DNA from: an uncultured Pseudomonadota bacterium
Lineage (GTDB): Bacteria > Pseudomonadota > Alphaproteobacteria > RF32 > CAG-239
Reading direction: 5' to 3'
NCBI GenBank assembly: GCA_949297185.1
Contig: CASFRM010000010.1
Span: 1-46,262, forward strand
Length of the DNA stretch: 46,262 nt
The position numbers were made by a program, and so were the translations under genes. The notes below the pieces were generated by a model. The model was not told the origin of the DNA. It saw only the letters and a list, made by a program, of their open reading frames with translations, and made no database searches. Below are positions 36,589 through 44,554 of the stretch, in pieces. Positions within the stretch are counted from its first letter, which is position 1, and each line of letters opens with the position of its first letter.

Positions 36589-37515
36589 TTATTTACCAAG
36601 TTGAGCGGCAACTTCGGCAGCAAAATCTTCTTCTTTTTTCTGCAAGCCTTCACCAAGTTTGAAACGAACATAGTCTACCAATTTGATATCGGTGCCCATT
36701 TCTTTGGCGGCATCAGCAATAACCTGTTTAACTTTTTTGTCAGGATCCATGATGTAAGCTTGTTCTTCAAGAACAACTTCGTCATAGTATTTGCGAACAC
36801 GGCCTTCGACCATTTTTTCAATGATGTTTTCAGGTTTGCCCGAAGCTTTTGCTTGTTCAGCAAAAATTGATTTTTCGTGCTCTACGGCTTTTGCATCAAC
36901 CGAGGCAATGTCTTTGAACAAAGGAGCAGAAGCTGCTACATGCATGGCAATGTGTTTGCCCAATTCTTCCAATTTTGCTTTGTCGCCGGTTGATTCAAGA
37001 GCAACCAAAACACCTATCTTGCCAAGATTGTTACCGCAAGCATTGTGCAAATAAGAAGCTACAACACCGTTGTTTACTTGCAACATAGCGGCACGACGCA
37101 AATTCATATTTTCGCCAATTTTAGCAATCAAGTCGGTCAATCTTTCTTCAAATGTCTTGTTGCATTTCGGGCAGTGGAAGGTTTTCATGTCGCAAACTTC
37201 GCCCGAGGACATCAAGGCAACTTTAGCTGCGTCGGCTACATATTCTTGGAACAATTCGTTTTTGGCAACAAAGTCGGTCTCAGAGTTAACTTCAACAACG
37301 GCACCTTTATTTCCTTCTACATATACCGAAACCAAACCTTCGGCAGCGATACGGCTGGCTTTTTTGGCGGCAGAAGCCAAACCTTTTTTGCGCAACCAGT
37401 CTACTGCTTCATCCATATTGCCGTTTGCTTCAACCAAGGCCTTTTTGCAATCTAACATTCCGGCTCCGGTTGCTTCTCTTAACTCTTTTACTTTTGCAGC
37501 TGTAATCTCTGTCAT
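36589..37515 (-). CDS. tsf: Elongation factor Ts
   Basis: EF-Ts recycles EF-Tu by GDP release. The 308 residues begin MTEITAAKVKELREATGAGMLDCKKALVEANGN, the standard N-terminal domain, with the SETDFVAKNE core motif near residue 80. The region between the two core halves has C108-x5-H114-C115-PK-C118 in place of the usual polar linker before LTDLIAKIGENMNLRR. A bound metal is possible there. It lies downstream of rpsB in the conserved rpsB-tsf pair, with a GGCGGCA/TGCCGCC hairpin at 37549-37582 in the gap. Confidence 0.96.
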   Translation of the reverse strand: MTEITAAKVKELREATGAGMLDCKKALVEANGNMDEAVDWLRKKGLASAAKKASRIAAEGLVSVYVEGNKGAVVEVNSETDFVAKNELFQEYVADAAKVALMSSGEVCDMKTFHCPKCNKTFEERLTDLIAKIGENMNLRRAAMLQVNNGVVASYLHNACGNNLGKIGVLVALESTGDKAKLEELGKHIAMHVAASAPLFKDIASVDAKAVEHEKSIFAEQAKASGKPENIIEKMVEGRVRKYYDEVVLEEQAYIMDPDKKVKQVIADAAKEMGTDIKLVDYVRFKLGEGLQKKEEDFAAEVAAQLGK

Positions 37516-37613
37516 TTTTTATTTCCTCTAATCTTGCTTATTTGTTCGGGCGGCACTAATCACAAAAAAGACTAATGCCGCCTTGTACCAATATTTTGTG
37601 TTGCTAAAGAATA

Positions 37614-38420
37614 TTATTCTTCAACAGCTTCGGCTTTTTCGGCTGATTTTTTGGCTGCTTTCTTTTTAGCCGGTTTTGCATCGGCTTTTTCGGCAACCAT
37701 TTCTTCAACTTTAACACCTTGGGCAGCTATGGCTGCTTGCATACCGTCCAAAACTGCTCCGGAAATCATTTCGGAATAGAATTGAATTGCGCGGATAGCA
37801 TCATCGTTACCGGGAACCGGCAAATCTACTGCTTCAGGGTCTGCGTTAGTATCGCAGATACCGATTACAGGTATACCGAGTTTCTTAGCTTCTTTGATTG
37901 CCAAAGCTTCTTTGCAGGTATCAATTACGAATACCAAGTCGGGTTGACCACCCATGTTCATGATACCGCCGAGTTCGAGTTGCAATTTTTCTTGTTCTTT
38001 TTTCAAGCCTTGCAATTCTTTTTTGGTGTAGCCGGTTAAATCACCTTTTTCAAACATTTCGTTTAGTTTTACCAAACGAGTGATTGATTTGTGAACGGTT
38101 TTCCAGTTGGTCAACATACCACCCAACCAACGTTGGTTAACATAGTATTGACCGCAACGTTCGGCATTTTCTTTGATAATGTCTTGTGCTTGCTTTTTGG
38201 TAGCAACAAACAATACTTTTCCGCCCTGAGCAGCTATCTCTTTAGTGGTAGCCATTGCTGTATAGAGCATGGGATAAGTTTTTTGCAAATCAATAATGTG
38301 AATGCCGTCTTTTTTTCCGTAAATGTACGGAGCCATTTTCGGGTTCCAACGACGAGCGTGGTGTCCGAAGTGTACGCCAGCTTCAATCATCTGACGCAAT
38401 GTAAATGTAGGAAGAGTCAT
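37614..38420 (-). CDS. rpsB: 30S ribosomal protein S2
   Basis: S2 joins the 30S subunit late and binds S1. The 268 residues start MTLPTFTLRQMIEAGVHFGHHARRWNPKM and contain NQRWLGGMLTNWKTVHKSI, PDLVFVIDTCKEALAIKEAKKLGIP and PGNDDAIRAIQFY, all typical. The last 30 residues are a tail rich in Ala and Lys, of a kind seen in alphaproteobacteria. The ATG at 38420 has AAGGAA upstream; an in-frame ATG at 38567 would add a foreign 49-residue leader. tsf follows 98 bases downstream. Confidence 0.96.
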   Translation of the reverse strand: MTLPTFTLRQMIEAGVHFGHHARRWNPKMAPYIYGKKDGIHIIDLQKTYPMLYTAMATTKEIAAQGGKVLFVATKKQAQDIIKENAERCGQYYVNQRWLGGMLTNWKTVHKSITRLVKLNEMFEKGDLTGYTKKELQGLKKEQEKLQLELGGIMNMGGQPDLVFVIDTCKEALAIKEAKKLGIPVIGICDTNADPEAVDLPVPGNDDAIRAIQFYSEMISGAVLDGMQAAIAAQGVKVEEMVAEKADAKPAKKKAAKKSAEKAEAVEE

Positions 38421-38570
38421 TTTTATTTTCCTTCTTTTCCGGTTAATCCTCCGCAAGTTCTGTGGTCTTTTTATCGACACCGGAGTGAGGCTTAAAGCAG
38501 CCCCCGCTACTTGCGTGTGAGTTATAAGAACGCACCATGCGTCCTTTTCGCGACTCTTTTTATACATAAA
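38421..38570 (-). promoter_or_regulatory. Structured rpsB leader
   Basis: The roughly 145 bases before rpsB hold no gene. On the minus strand they contain a GGACGCA/TGCGTTC hairpin and C/G-rich segments that can pair (TAGCGGGGGCTGC and GCCTCACTCCGG). A -10-like TATAAA lies at 38560-38565. A long leader of this type often serves ribosomal-protein feedback. This is inferred from context. Confidence 0.35.
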
Positions 38571-38695
38571 TTACTAAAATTGCAAGAGTTTTTTCATAAA
38601 AAAGAGTTGTTAAATTATAAAAGTTTGCTCTTGTGATTTTTATGCTTTTGTTTTATCTTGTCCCTTGAATTGTAAAGCTTTGATGAAGGATTGTA

Positions 38696-40684
38696 ATGTC
38701 TGACTTGTTTGATGAAAAAAATAATGATGTAAAAGATTATTCGGCTAACTCTATTGAAGTGCTGGAAGGGTTGGAACCGGTCAGGCATCGTCCGGGTATG
38801 TATATCGGCGGAACCGATGAAACCGCTTTGCACCATTTGGTGGCCGAAATTTTGGATAACTCTATGGACGAAGCCGTCGCCGGATATGCCAGCAAGATTG
38901 ATGTTATCTTAAACGCTGATTTTTCGGTTACTATTGTTGATAACGGTCGCGGTATTCCGGTTGACCCACACCCTAAGTATCCTGACAAGTCGGCATTGGA
39001 AGTTATTATGACCATGTTGCACTCCGGCGGTAAGTTCGGAGGCGGGGCTTATAAAGTTTCGGGAGGATTACACGGCGTCGGCCTGTCGGTTGTTAACGCT
39101 TTGTCTGAAAAACTTATTGTTGAAATCGCTCGCGATAAAAAATTATACCGCCAAGAATATGCCAAAGGTATTCCGCAAACCCCCTTGGAGTTAATCGGTA
39201 ATGCCCCTAACCGCCGCGGAACATCCATAACATTTAAGCCGGATCCGGAAATATTCGGGGTTAACTCAAATCTGCAGCCTAACAGAATCTTTAGAATGGC
39301 TCGCTCAAAGGCCTTTTTGTTTAAGGGTATTAAAATTAATTGGCATTGCGCACCGGAAGTGCTTGGCGAGGGCGAAGCCACTCCGCAAGATGCAGAACTA
39401 TGCTTTCCAAACGGATTGCTGGACTTTCTTAATTATCAAATCGGTGCAAAAGCTACTATCAACCGCCGCCCGTTTACCGGTGAAGCTAATCTGGATAACG
39501 ACGAAGGCAAAGTTGAATGGGCTATCACCTGGCCGGAAGATGAAAGCGGTTTTTGTTATTCTTACTGCAATACGGTTATTACCCCGTTTGGCGGAACTCA
39601 TGAAACCGGATTTAAGTCCGCCCTTATAAAAGGTCTTAAAGAATACGGCGAAATGATAAATAATAAAAAAGCGGCCGCCGTTACTGCAGAAGATTTTTTG
39701 AGTGATGCCGCAATTATGTTGTCGGTGTTTATACGCGACCCGCAATTCCAAGGACAAACAAAAGATAAACTTACCTCAAACAAAGCCGTGCGCTTGGTAG
39801 AATCCGCAGTTAAAGATTCTTTCGATCACTGGCTGTCATCAGATTTGGAAAATGCTGCCGCTTTGCTTGAGTATGTTATTGAAAGAGCCGAGGCCAGAAA
39901 AAAGAAAAAAGAAGAAAAAGAAAAGGTAAGAAAAACCCCGACAAAGAGATTGCGTCTGCCGGGCAAACTTGCGGATTGTTCTCAAGCTTCGGCCGAAAAT
40001 ACCGAAATTTTTATCGTTGAGGGTGATTCAGCCGGCGGTTCGGCAAAACAAGGGCGCGACCGTGTTACTCAGGCAATTCTTCCTCTGCGTGGAAAAATCC
40101 TCAATGTTGCCAGTGCTTCTTTGGAAAAAATAACCCAAAACCAAGAAATTAAAGATATGATTGAAGCTTTGGGATGCGGCACTAAAGAAAACTATAAAGA
40201 AGAAAATCTGCGTTATGAAAAAATTATTATCATGACCGATGCCGATGTTGACGGTGCGCATATAGCGTCTTTGCTGATGACATTTTTCTATCAACATATG
40301 CCGCAGCTTATTGCTAACGGACACCTATTTATCGCAACCCCACCGCTTTATAAAATTGCGGTCGGAGGCAAAAATTACTATGCCTTAGATGATGAAGATA
40401 AAGACAAAATCTTGGCCAAGGTCGTTAAAGGAAATCAAAAGCCTGATATCAGCCGCTTTAAGGGTTTGGGTGAAATGAGTGCCCAGCAGCTTAAAGAAAC
40501 AACCATGGATAAGAAAAACCGAATGCTGTTAAGGGTTATGATACCTTCTACAACAACAGAAGAAGGTAAAGAAGAGGCCTTTGAAACCAGAAGACAGGTT
40601 GAGAGATTAATGGGTAAAAATCCAGAGCTGCGATTTAAATTCATTATTGAACGCGCAAAGTTTGTTAATGATTTGGATATTTAA
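38696..40684 (+). CDS. parE: DNA topoisomerase IV subunit B
   Basis: ParE is the ATPase subunit of topoisomerase IV, which unlinks daughter chromosomes. The 662 residues lack the GyrB insert. Motifs are [46 protein letters not shown] (the PHPKYP stretch is typical of ParE), [29 protein letters not shown] and TDADVDGAHIASL. It ends DISRFKGLGEMSAQQLKETT. AAGGA lies before the ATG. parC is not in the window. The EamA gene follows 3 bases after the stop. Confidence 0.97.
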   Translation: MSDLFDEKNNDVKDYSANSIEVLEGLEPVRHRPGMYIGGTDETALHHLVAEILDNSMDEAVAGYASKIDVILNADFSVTIVDNGRGIPVDPHPKYPDKSALEVIMTMLHSGGKFGGGAYKVSGGLHGVGLSVVNALSEKLIVEIARDKKLYRQEYAKGIPQTPLELIGNAPNRRGTSITFKPDPEIFGVNSNLQPNRIFRMARSKAFLFKGIKINWHCAPEVLGEGEATPQDAELCFPNGLLDFLNYQIGAKATINRRPFTGEANLDNDEGKVEWAITWPEDESGFCYSYCNTVITPFGGTHETGFKSALIKGLKEYGEMINNKKAAAVTAEDFLSDAAIMLSVFIRDPQFQGQTKDKLTSNKAVRLVESAVKDSFDHWLSSDLENAAALLEYVIERAEARKKKKEEKEKVRKTPTKRLRLPGKLADCSQASAENTEIFIVEGDSAGGSAKQGRDRVTQAILPLRGKILNVASASLEKITQNQEIKDMIEALGCGTKENYKEENLRYEKIIIMTDADVDGAHIASLLMTFFYQHMPQLIANGHLFIATPPLYKIAVGGKNYYALDDEDKDKILAKVVKGNQKPDISRFKGLGEMSAQQLKETTMDKKNRMLLRVMIPSTTTEEGKEEAFETRRQVERLMGKNPELRFKFIIERAKFVNDLDI

Positions 40685-40687
40685 ATC

Positions 40688-41635
40688 ATGAAAATCTCAG
40701 CTGTTTTACTTTCATTGTTCGTTGTCATAATGTGGGGTATTAACCCGGCTATAAGCAAACTCGGCCTAATGGAAATTCCTCCTATGGCTTTTCTTACAAT
40801 CCGCTATCTTATTATTGCGCTTTTGGTTATGCCTTTTGCCGATAAACCTACAAAAAGAGAATTCGGACAACTCTTCTTTGTTGCCCTAACCTCGAATGTT
40901 ATCAATAATATAATGACCTATATTGCCTATGATGAGCTTTCGCCCTCGGCAAGCTCGCTTTTAATGCAAACCGAAGGTCCGATATCGGTATTAATGGCTT
41001 GTATCTGGGCCAAAGAGCACATTAACTTTAAACAAGTTATGGCAATACTTCTTTCTTTTGTCGGTGTAATGGTCATTTTGGGGCTGCCGGAAATGAATCT
41101 TTACGGTGTGGCCTTGATAATAATGTCGCGTTTTGTTTGGGGAGCTTGCCAAATTGTTTTCAAAGGAACGAAGCATATGTCAACGACAACTTTTTTGGCA
41201 TATTCTTACTTGTTGGCAGCACCTTTTACCGCCGTGGGTTCGTATTGGCTCGAAAACTATGATTACAGAAACTTAGCTACGGTAAACTGGTCTATAGCCG
41301 GCTGGTCGATGGCTTTTGAAGTAATTGTTTTATCTTTGGCTATGGTTTTATGGCAAAAACTTATTGCTTCTAACGGCGTCAGTAAGGTCGCTCCGTTTTG
41401 CACCTTGCGGATCGTATTCGGTATTGCAGCAGGCGTAGCTATTTTTAATGACCCGCTCAACTGGCAAATACTTTTGGGCGCGACTTTGGTAACACTGGGC
41501 GTTGTTTTGACTATGAAAGAATTTAACATTATTTTGAAAGCCAGAACAAATTCCGTTGCTGTTTACCGCAGTGCTCACAGAATTTTGATGGAAAGAAGAT
41601 TAAAAAGAATATCTTTAAGAAAGAAACATAGATGA
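40688..41635 (+). CDS. EamA/DMT-family transporter
   Basis: This is a ten-segment inner-membrane transporter of the drug/metabolite superfamily (315 residues) with two EamA repeats. The first (VIMWGINPAISKLGL to MVILGLPEM) and the second (ALIIMSRFVWGACQIVFKG to LVTLGVVLTMKE) have the usual hydrophobic periodicity. Substrates in this family range from amino acids to other metabolites and cannot be inferred. A basic C-terminal tail follows. The stop overlaps the start of the GNAT gene (ATGA), suggesting co-expression with parE and GNAT. Confidence 0.9.
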   Translation: MKISAVLLSLFVVIMWGINPAISKLGLMEIPPMAFLTIRYLIIALLVMPFADKPTKREFGQLFFVALTSNVINNIMTYIAYDELSPSASSLLMQTEGPISVLMACIWAKEHINFKQVMAILLSFVGVMVILGLPEMNLYGVALIIMSRFVWGACQIVFKGTKHMSTTTFLAYSYLLAAPFTAVGSYWLENYDYRNLATVNWSIAGWSMAFEVIVLSLAMVLWQKLIASNGVSKVAPFCTLRIVFGIAAGVAIFNDPLNWQILLGATLVTLGVVLTMKEFNIILKARTNSVAVYRSAHRILMERRLKRISLRKKHR

Positions 41636-42099
41636 TTAGAAAATATCAGGCAAGTGATGTCGAGAAAGTTTTAAATATCTGGCTAAAGGCAAGCGTCCAG
41701 TCTCATAAATTTGTCAGTGAAGAATATTGGCAAAATATGGTGCCGGTGATAAAGAAGTATTATCTGCCAAATACCGACAGTTTTGTGTTTGAAGATAAGC
41801 ATAAGATAAAAGGTTTTATGAGTATTATTGATGAGAAACACCTTGGTGCGTTATTTGTTGCTCCAGAATTTCAAAACAAAAAAATCGGAACTAAACTTAT
41901 CAATTATGCAAAAAGAAGATATCCGGAGTTAACGCTTAAAGTGTTTATAAAAAATATTGATGCTTTGCGCTTTTATCAAAGAAATAATTTCAAAATCATT
42001 GCAGAACAAACTGATGATGACACCAAAGAAATTGAGCTTTTGATGAGCTGGTCTTTGGAATCTAAAACCGGAAATCAACGAAGACCTGGTGATTCTTAA
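41632..42099 (+). CDS. GNAT-family N-acetyltransferase
   Basis: This is a 155-residue acyl-CoA-dependent acetyltransferase. The start MIRKYQASDVEKVLNIWLKAS, the HLGALFVAPEFQNKKIGTKLI acetyl-CoA loop (Q/RxxGxG/A form) and LKVFIKNIDALRFYQRNNF are the family hallmarks. It resembles the YjaB group. The target is unknown. It overlaps the EamA stop by 4 bases. Confidence 0.9.
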   Translation: MIRKYQASDVEKVLNIWLKASVQSHKFVSEEYWQNMVPVIKKYYLPNTDSFVFEDKHKIKGFMSIIDEKHLGALFVAPEFQNKKIGTKLINYAKRRYPELTLKVFIKNIDALRFYQRNNFKIIAEQTDDDTKEIELLMSWSLESKTGNQRRPGDS

Positions 42100-42101
42100 A
42101 G

Positions 42102-42148
42102 AAAATAAGCATATTCACTCACATCAGAGAGAATATGCTTATTTTTTT
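42102..42148. terminator. Terminator between the GNAT and adenylate kinase-like genes
   Basis: A perfect 14-bp stem pairs 42103-42116 with 42131-42144, followed by a T run on the + strand. It serves the parE-EamA-GNAT unit and lies next to the end of the convergent kinase gene. Confidence 0.85.
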
Positions 42149-42761
42149 AGCAATGCGCCATCACATGTTTGATGATTTCGGCATTTGATTCATTGTCGGT
42201 TCCCTTAAAGATTAGGGAAATTTCACTCCATGTCATTATATCAGGCAGTATGGGCTTTATTATTCGATTGTAGTATACAATGCGATTTTTAATCCATTTG
42301 TCATCATCGCGAACAACCAAGTCTCCATTGCATTTAATGCATTTTCCGTTACCGGCAAATTGTGTCGTTCCGCATTCTGAGCAAACTCTTCGCTGCCCTA
42401 TACGCGATAATATAAGCTTTTCGGGAGGGTTGAGATAGACACAAATTACTTGATAGTCCTTTTTTACTTTGTTTTTCAGATATTTTAACTGCGAAAAATT
42501 GCGAGGATAACCGTCTAACAAAATATCACCTTCGGTTTGCATAAAGATATCTAAAATAGGATTTATAACAGAATCTTCTACCAATGAACCAGAGGTGATA
42601 AAATTTGCAACTTTTTTGCCTATCGGGGTGTCCTTTTTGACTTCTTCGCGCAGAATATCGCCGGTTGAAACTTTGGTAATACCTGTTTTTTCTACCAATA
42701 CATCCCCGAGCAATCCTTTTCCTGACCCTGGAGCTCCAAATAAAATAATAAGTTTTTTCAT
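42147..42761 (-). CDS. Adenylate kinase-family protein with a zinc-type LID
   Basis: Nucleoside monophosphate kinases of this family convert AMP and ATP to two ADP. The 204 residues show the P-loop GAPGSGKG, STGDILREEV, the DGYPRNFSQ AMP site and RDDDKWIKNRI. The LID contains four cysteines, CSEC..CIKC, as in zinc-binding Gram-positive adenylate kinases. After the P-loop the usual GTQ is GLL. It lies by itself, not in the ribosomal-protein cluster where alphaproteobacterial adk usually sits, so it may be a second, specialised copy. Confidence 0.87.
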   Translation of the reverse strand: MKKLIILFGAPGSGKGLLGDVLVEKTGITKVSTGDILREEVKKDTPIGKKVANFITSGSLVEDSVINPILDIFMQTEGDILLDGYPRNFSQLKYLKNKVKKDYQVICVYLNPPEKLILSRIGQRRVCSECGTTQFAGNGKCIKCNGDLVVRDDDKWIKNRIVYYNRIIKPILPDIMTWSEISLIFKGTDNESNAEIIKHVMAHC

Positions 42762-42884
42762 ACAATATATATTTGAGTTAATAATTTTTTCTTTGAGTGT
42801 TTTTATATAGGCTAAATATTGTTTTGTACAGTATTTTTTAAGCTTGACTTTTGTTTAAAAATTTATTATTTTGCACTCGATCTT

Positions 42885-42960
<76 letters not shown>

Positions 42961-42966
42961 ATTCTT

Positions 42967-43003
42967 AAAAAGGTTCGTCCTCGGGACGAGCCTTTTGTTT
43001 TTT
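42967..43003 (+). terminator. Terminator after tRNA-Ala (GGC)
   Basis: AAAAAGGTTCGTCC (42967-42980) pairs with GGACGAGCCTTTT (42984-42996, one wobble) around a tight loop and is followed by a long T run. Confidence 0.85.
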
Positions 43004-43005
43004 TT

Positions 43006-43026
43006 GGGGGTATAGCTCAGTTGGGA
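43006..43026 (+). pseudogene. 5' fragment of a tRNA-Ala gene
   Basis: Twenty-one bases from the first G to the middle of the D loop are identical to the start of the tRNA-Ala (CGC) gene at 43169-43189. The identity extends back through a run of Ts, so about 28 bases are shared. Downstream sequence no longer matches, so no tRNA can form. A 28-base palindrome follows 8 bases later. Confidence 0.85.
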
Positions 43027-43034
43027 TGGCTAAG

Positions 43035-43062
43035 TAAAATCAACAAAAATTTGTTGATTTTA
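43035..43062. repeat. 28-base near-perfect palindrome between tRNA-Ala sequences
   Basis: TAAAATCAACAAA (43035-43047) is the exact complement of TTTGTTGATTTTA (43050-43062), with two bases between. A second, looser pair AGCGAC (43099-43104) and GTCGCT (43138-43143) lies downstream. No gene fits in this interval. Confidence 0.85.
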
Positions 43063-43168
43063 TCTGTAACATCTTGGCTACCTTAATTGAGCAAGATCAG
43101 CGACAGCGATTGCTTGCGAAATTTAGGTACCCAAGGCGTCGCTCGACCCGATAACAAGTCATTTTTTT

Positions 43169-43244
43169 GGGGGTATAGCTCAGTTGGGAGAGCGAATGGT
43201 TCGCAATCATTAGGTCAGCGGTTCGATCCCGCTTACCTCCACCA
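43169..43244 (+). tRNA. tRNA-Ala (anticodon CGC)
   Basis: A 76-base cloverleaf with encoded CCA. The acceptor is GGGGGTA/TACCTCC with G3-U70. The D arm is GCTC/GAGC, the anticodon stem AATGG/TCATT (closing G-U) with loop TTCGCAA, and the T arm AGCGG/CCGCT. It reads the GCG codon. The anticodon assignment follows from position 33 being T and depends on this fold. Confidence 0.88.
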
Positions 43245-43247
43245 CTT

Positions 43248-43286
43248 AAAAGCCTGCTTTTTTTTCAAGCAGGCTTTAACTTTTTG
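43248..43286 (+). terminator. Terminator after tRNA-Ala (CGC)
   Basis: AAAGCCTGCTT pairs with AAGCAGGCTTT (43267-43277) across a T-rich loop. A T run at 43281-43285 follows. Confidence 0.8.
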
Positions 43287-43336
43287 TTATACCTTATGGT
43301 GGATTATATTTCTGTTTTAATTTGGGAGAATTTAAG

Positions 43337-44554
43337 ATGTCTGCAGAGCAAACACCTCGCGCCTTGCGCCATAATATCGCTATCGTAGGGAAAAGAAATG
43401 CTGGTAAATCTTCTTTGATAAATGCCCTTTGTGAGCAAGATGTTGCTATTGTTTCGTCAACACCGGGAACTACAACTGATGCCGTGGCAAAGCCTTATGA
43501 ACTTTTACCTTTGGGACCGGTAACTTTTTATGATACTGCCGGATTAGATGATGATTCCGCTTTGGGTAAACAAAGAATCTCTGCAACCAAGAAAGTTTTG
43601 TTTCGTGCCGATGCGGCGGTGCTCGTGGTTGATGAAAAAGGTTTTGATAACCACGATTTTGAAATCGTAAATTCTCTGCAAGGTATGAATATTCCTTTTA
43701 TTGTCGTGTTTAATAAATGCGATATAAACACCCCTTCAACTGAGGATACTCTGTTTTGTAAGAAAAACAAAATACCATACTCATCTGTCTCAACAGAGAA
43801 AAACACTGGAATTTCAGAAGTTAAAACAGAGCTTATTAAGCTTATTCCGGAAGAAAAACAAAAACAATCCTTATTGCTTGACGGACTGGTTAAAGAAGGC
43901 GATTGCGTGGTTTTGGTAACTCCGATTGACTCTTCTGCTCCAAAAGGAAGACTTATTCTGCCTCAGGTACAAATGCTAAGAGAAATTGTTGATTTGCATG
44001 CTTATGCCATTGTTGCACAACCGGAAGAGCTAGCAAAAACTCTGGAAAACATTAAAAACAAACCAAAATTGGTAATAACAGACTCTCAGGCTTTTGCAAA
44101 AGTTGCCGCAATCGTACCGCAGGATATTCCTTTGACTTCTTTCTCAATTTTGTTTGCCAGACTGAAGGGTGATTTTGACACTTTGTTGCAAGGAGCAAAA
44201 AAAATTGATGAACTAGCCGATAATGCAAAGATCTTAATTGCCGAAGCCTGCTCTCATCACGCTCAGGACGATGATATCGCAAAAGTAAAAATTCCGGCTC
44301 TTATGAAAAAATATACTCAAAAAAATATCAATTTCTCTTTTTGTGTCGGAAGCGATTTCCCAGAGGATTTGGAGGAGTTTGACTTGGTTATTCATTGCGG
44401 TGCTTGCATGCTGAATCAGGTTGAAATGTTGAGAAGATTACGCGAGTGTGCTCGCCGTAATGTTCCTATCACAAACTATGGTATAACTATTTCAAAAACT
44501 TTGGGAATTTTGGATAGAGCCGTCGCACCTTTGCTTGAGTGTAATAATGATTAG
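43337..44554 (+). CDS. hydF: [FeFe]-hydrogenase maturation GTPase HydF
   Basis: HydF is the scaffold on which the di-iron subcluster is built by HydE and HydG before transfer to the hydrogenase. The 405 residues have an N-terminal Era-like GTPase domain (GKRNAGKSS, STPGTTTD, DTAG, NKCD), a dimerisation domain, and a C-terminal cluster domain with EACSHHAQDDD and VIHCGACMLNQ. The latter match the conserved CxH and HCxxC ligands. The start is the ATG at 43337, with GGGAG at 43324-43328; a TTG at 43322 is too early. HydE, HydG and the hydrogenase are not in the window. Its end overlaps the MFS pseudogene by 8 bases. Confidence 0.95.
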   Translation: MSAEQTPRALRHNIAIVGKRNAGKSSLINALCEQDVAIVSSTPGTTTDAVAKPYELLPLGPVTFYDTAGLDDDSALGKQRISATKKVLFRADAAVLVVDEKGFDNHDFEIVNSLQGMNIPFIVVFNKCDINTPSTEDTLFCKKNKIPYSSVSTEKNTGISEVKTELIKLIPEEKQKQSLLLDGLVKEGDCVVLVTPIDSSAPKGRLILPQVQMLREIVDLHAYAIVAQPEELAKTLENIKNKPKLVITDSQAFAKVAAIVPQDIPLTSFSILFARLKGDFDTLLQGAKKIDELADNAKILIAEACSHHAQDDDIAKVKIPALMKKYTQKNINFSFCVGSDFPEDLEEFDLVIHCGACMLNQVEMLRRLRECARRNVPITNYGITISKTLGILDRAVAPLLECNND

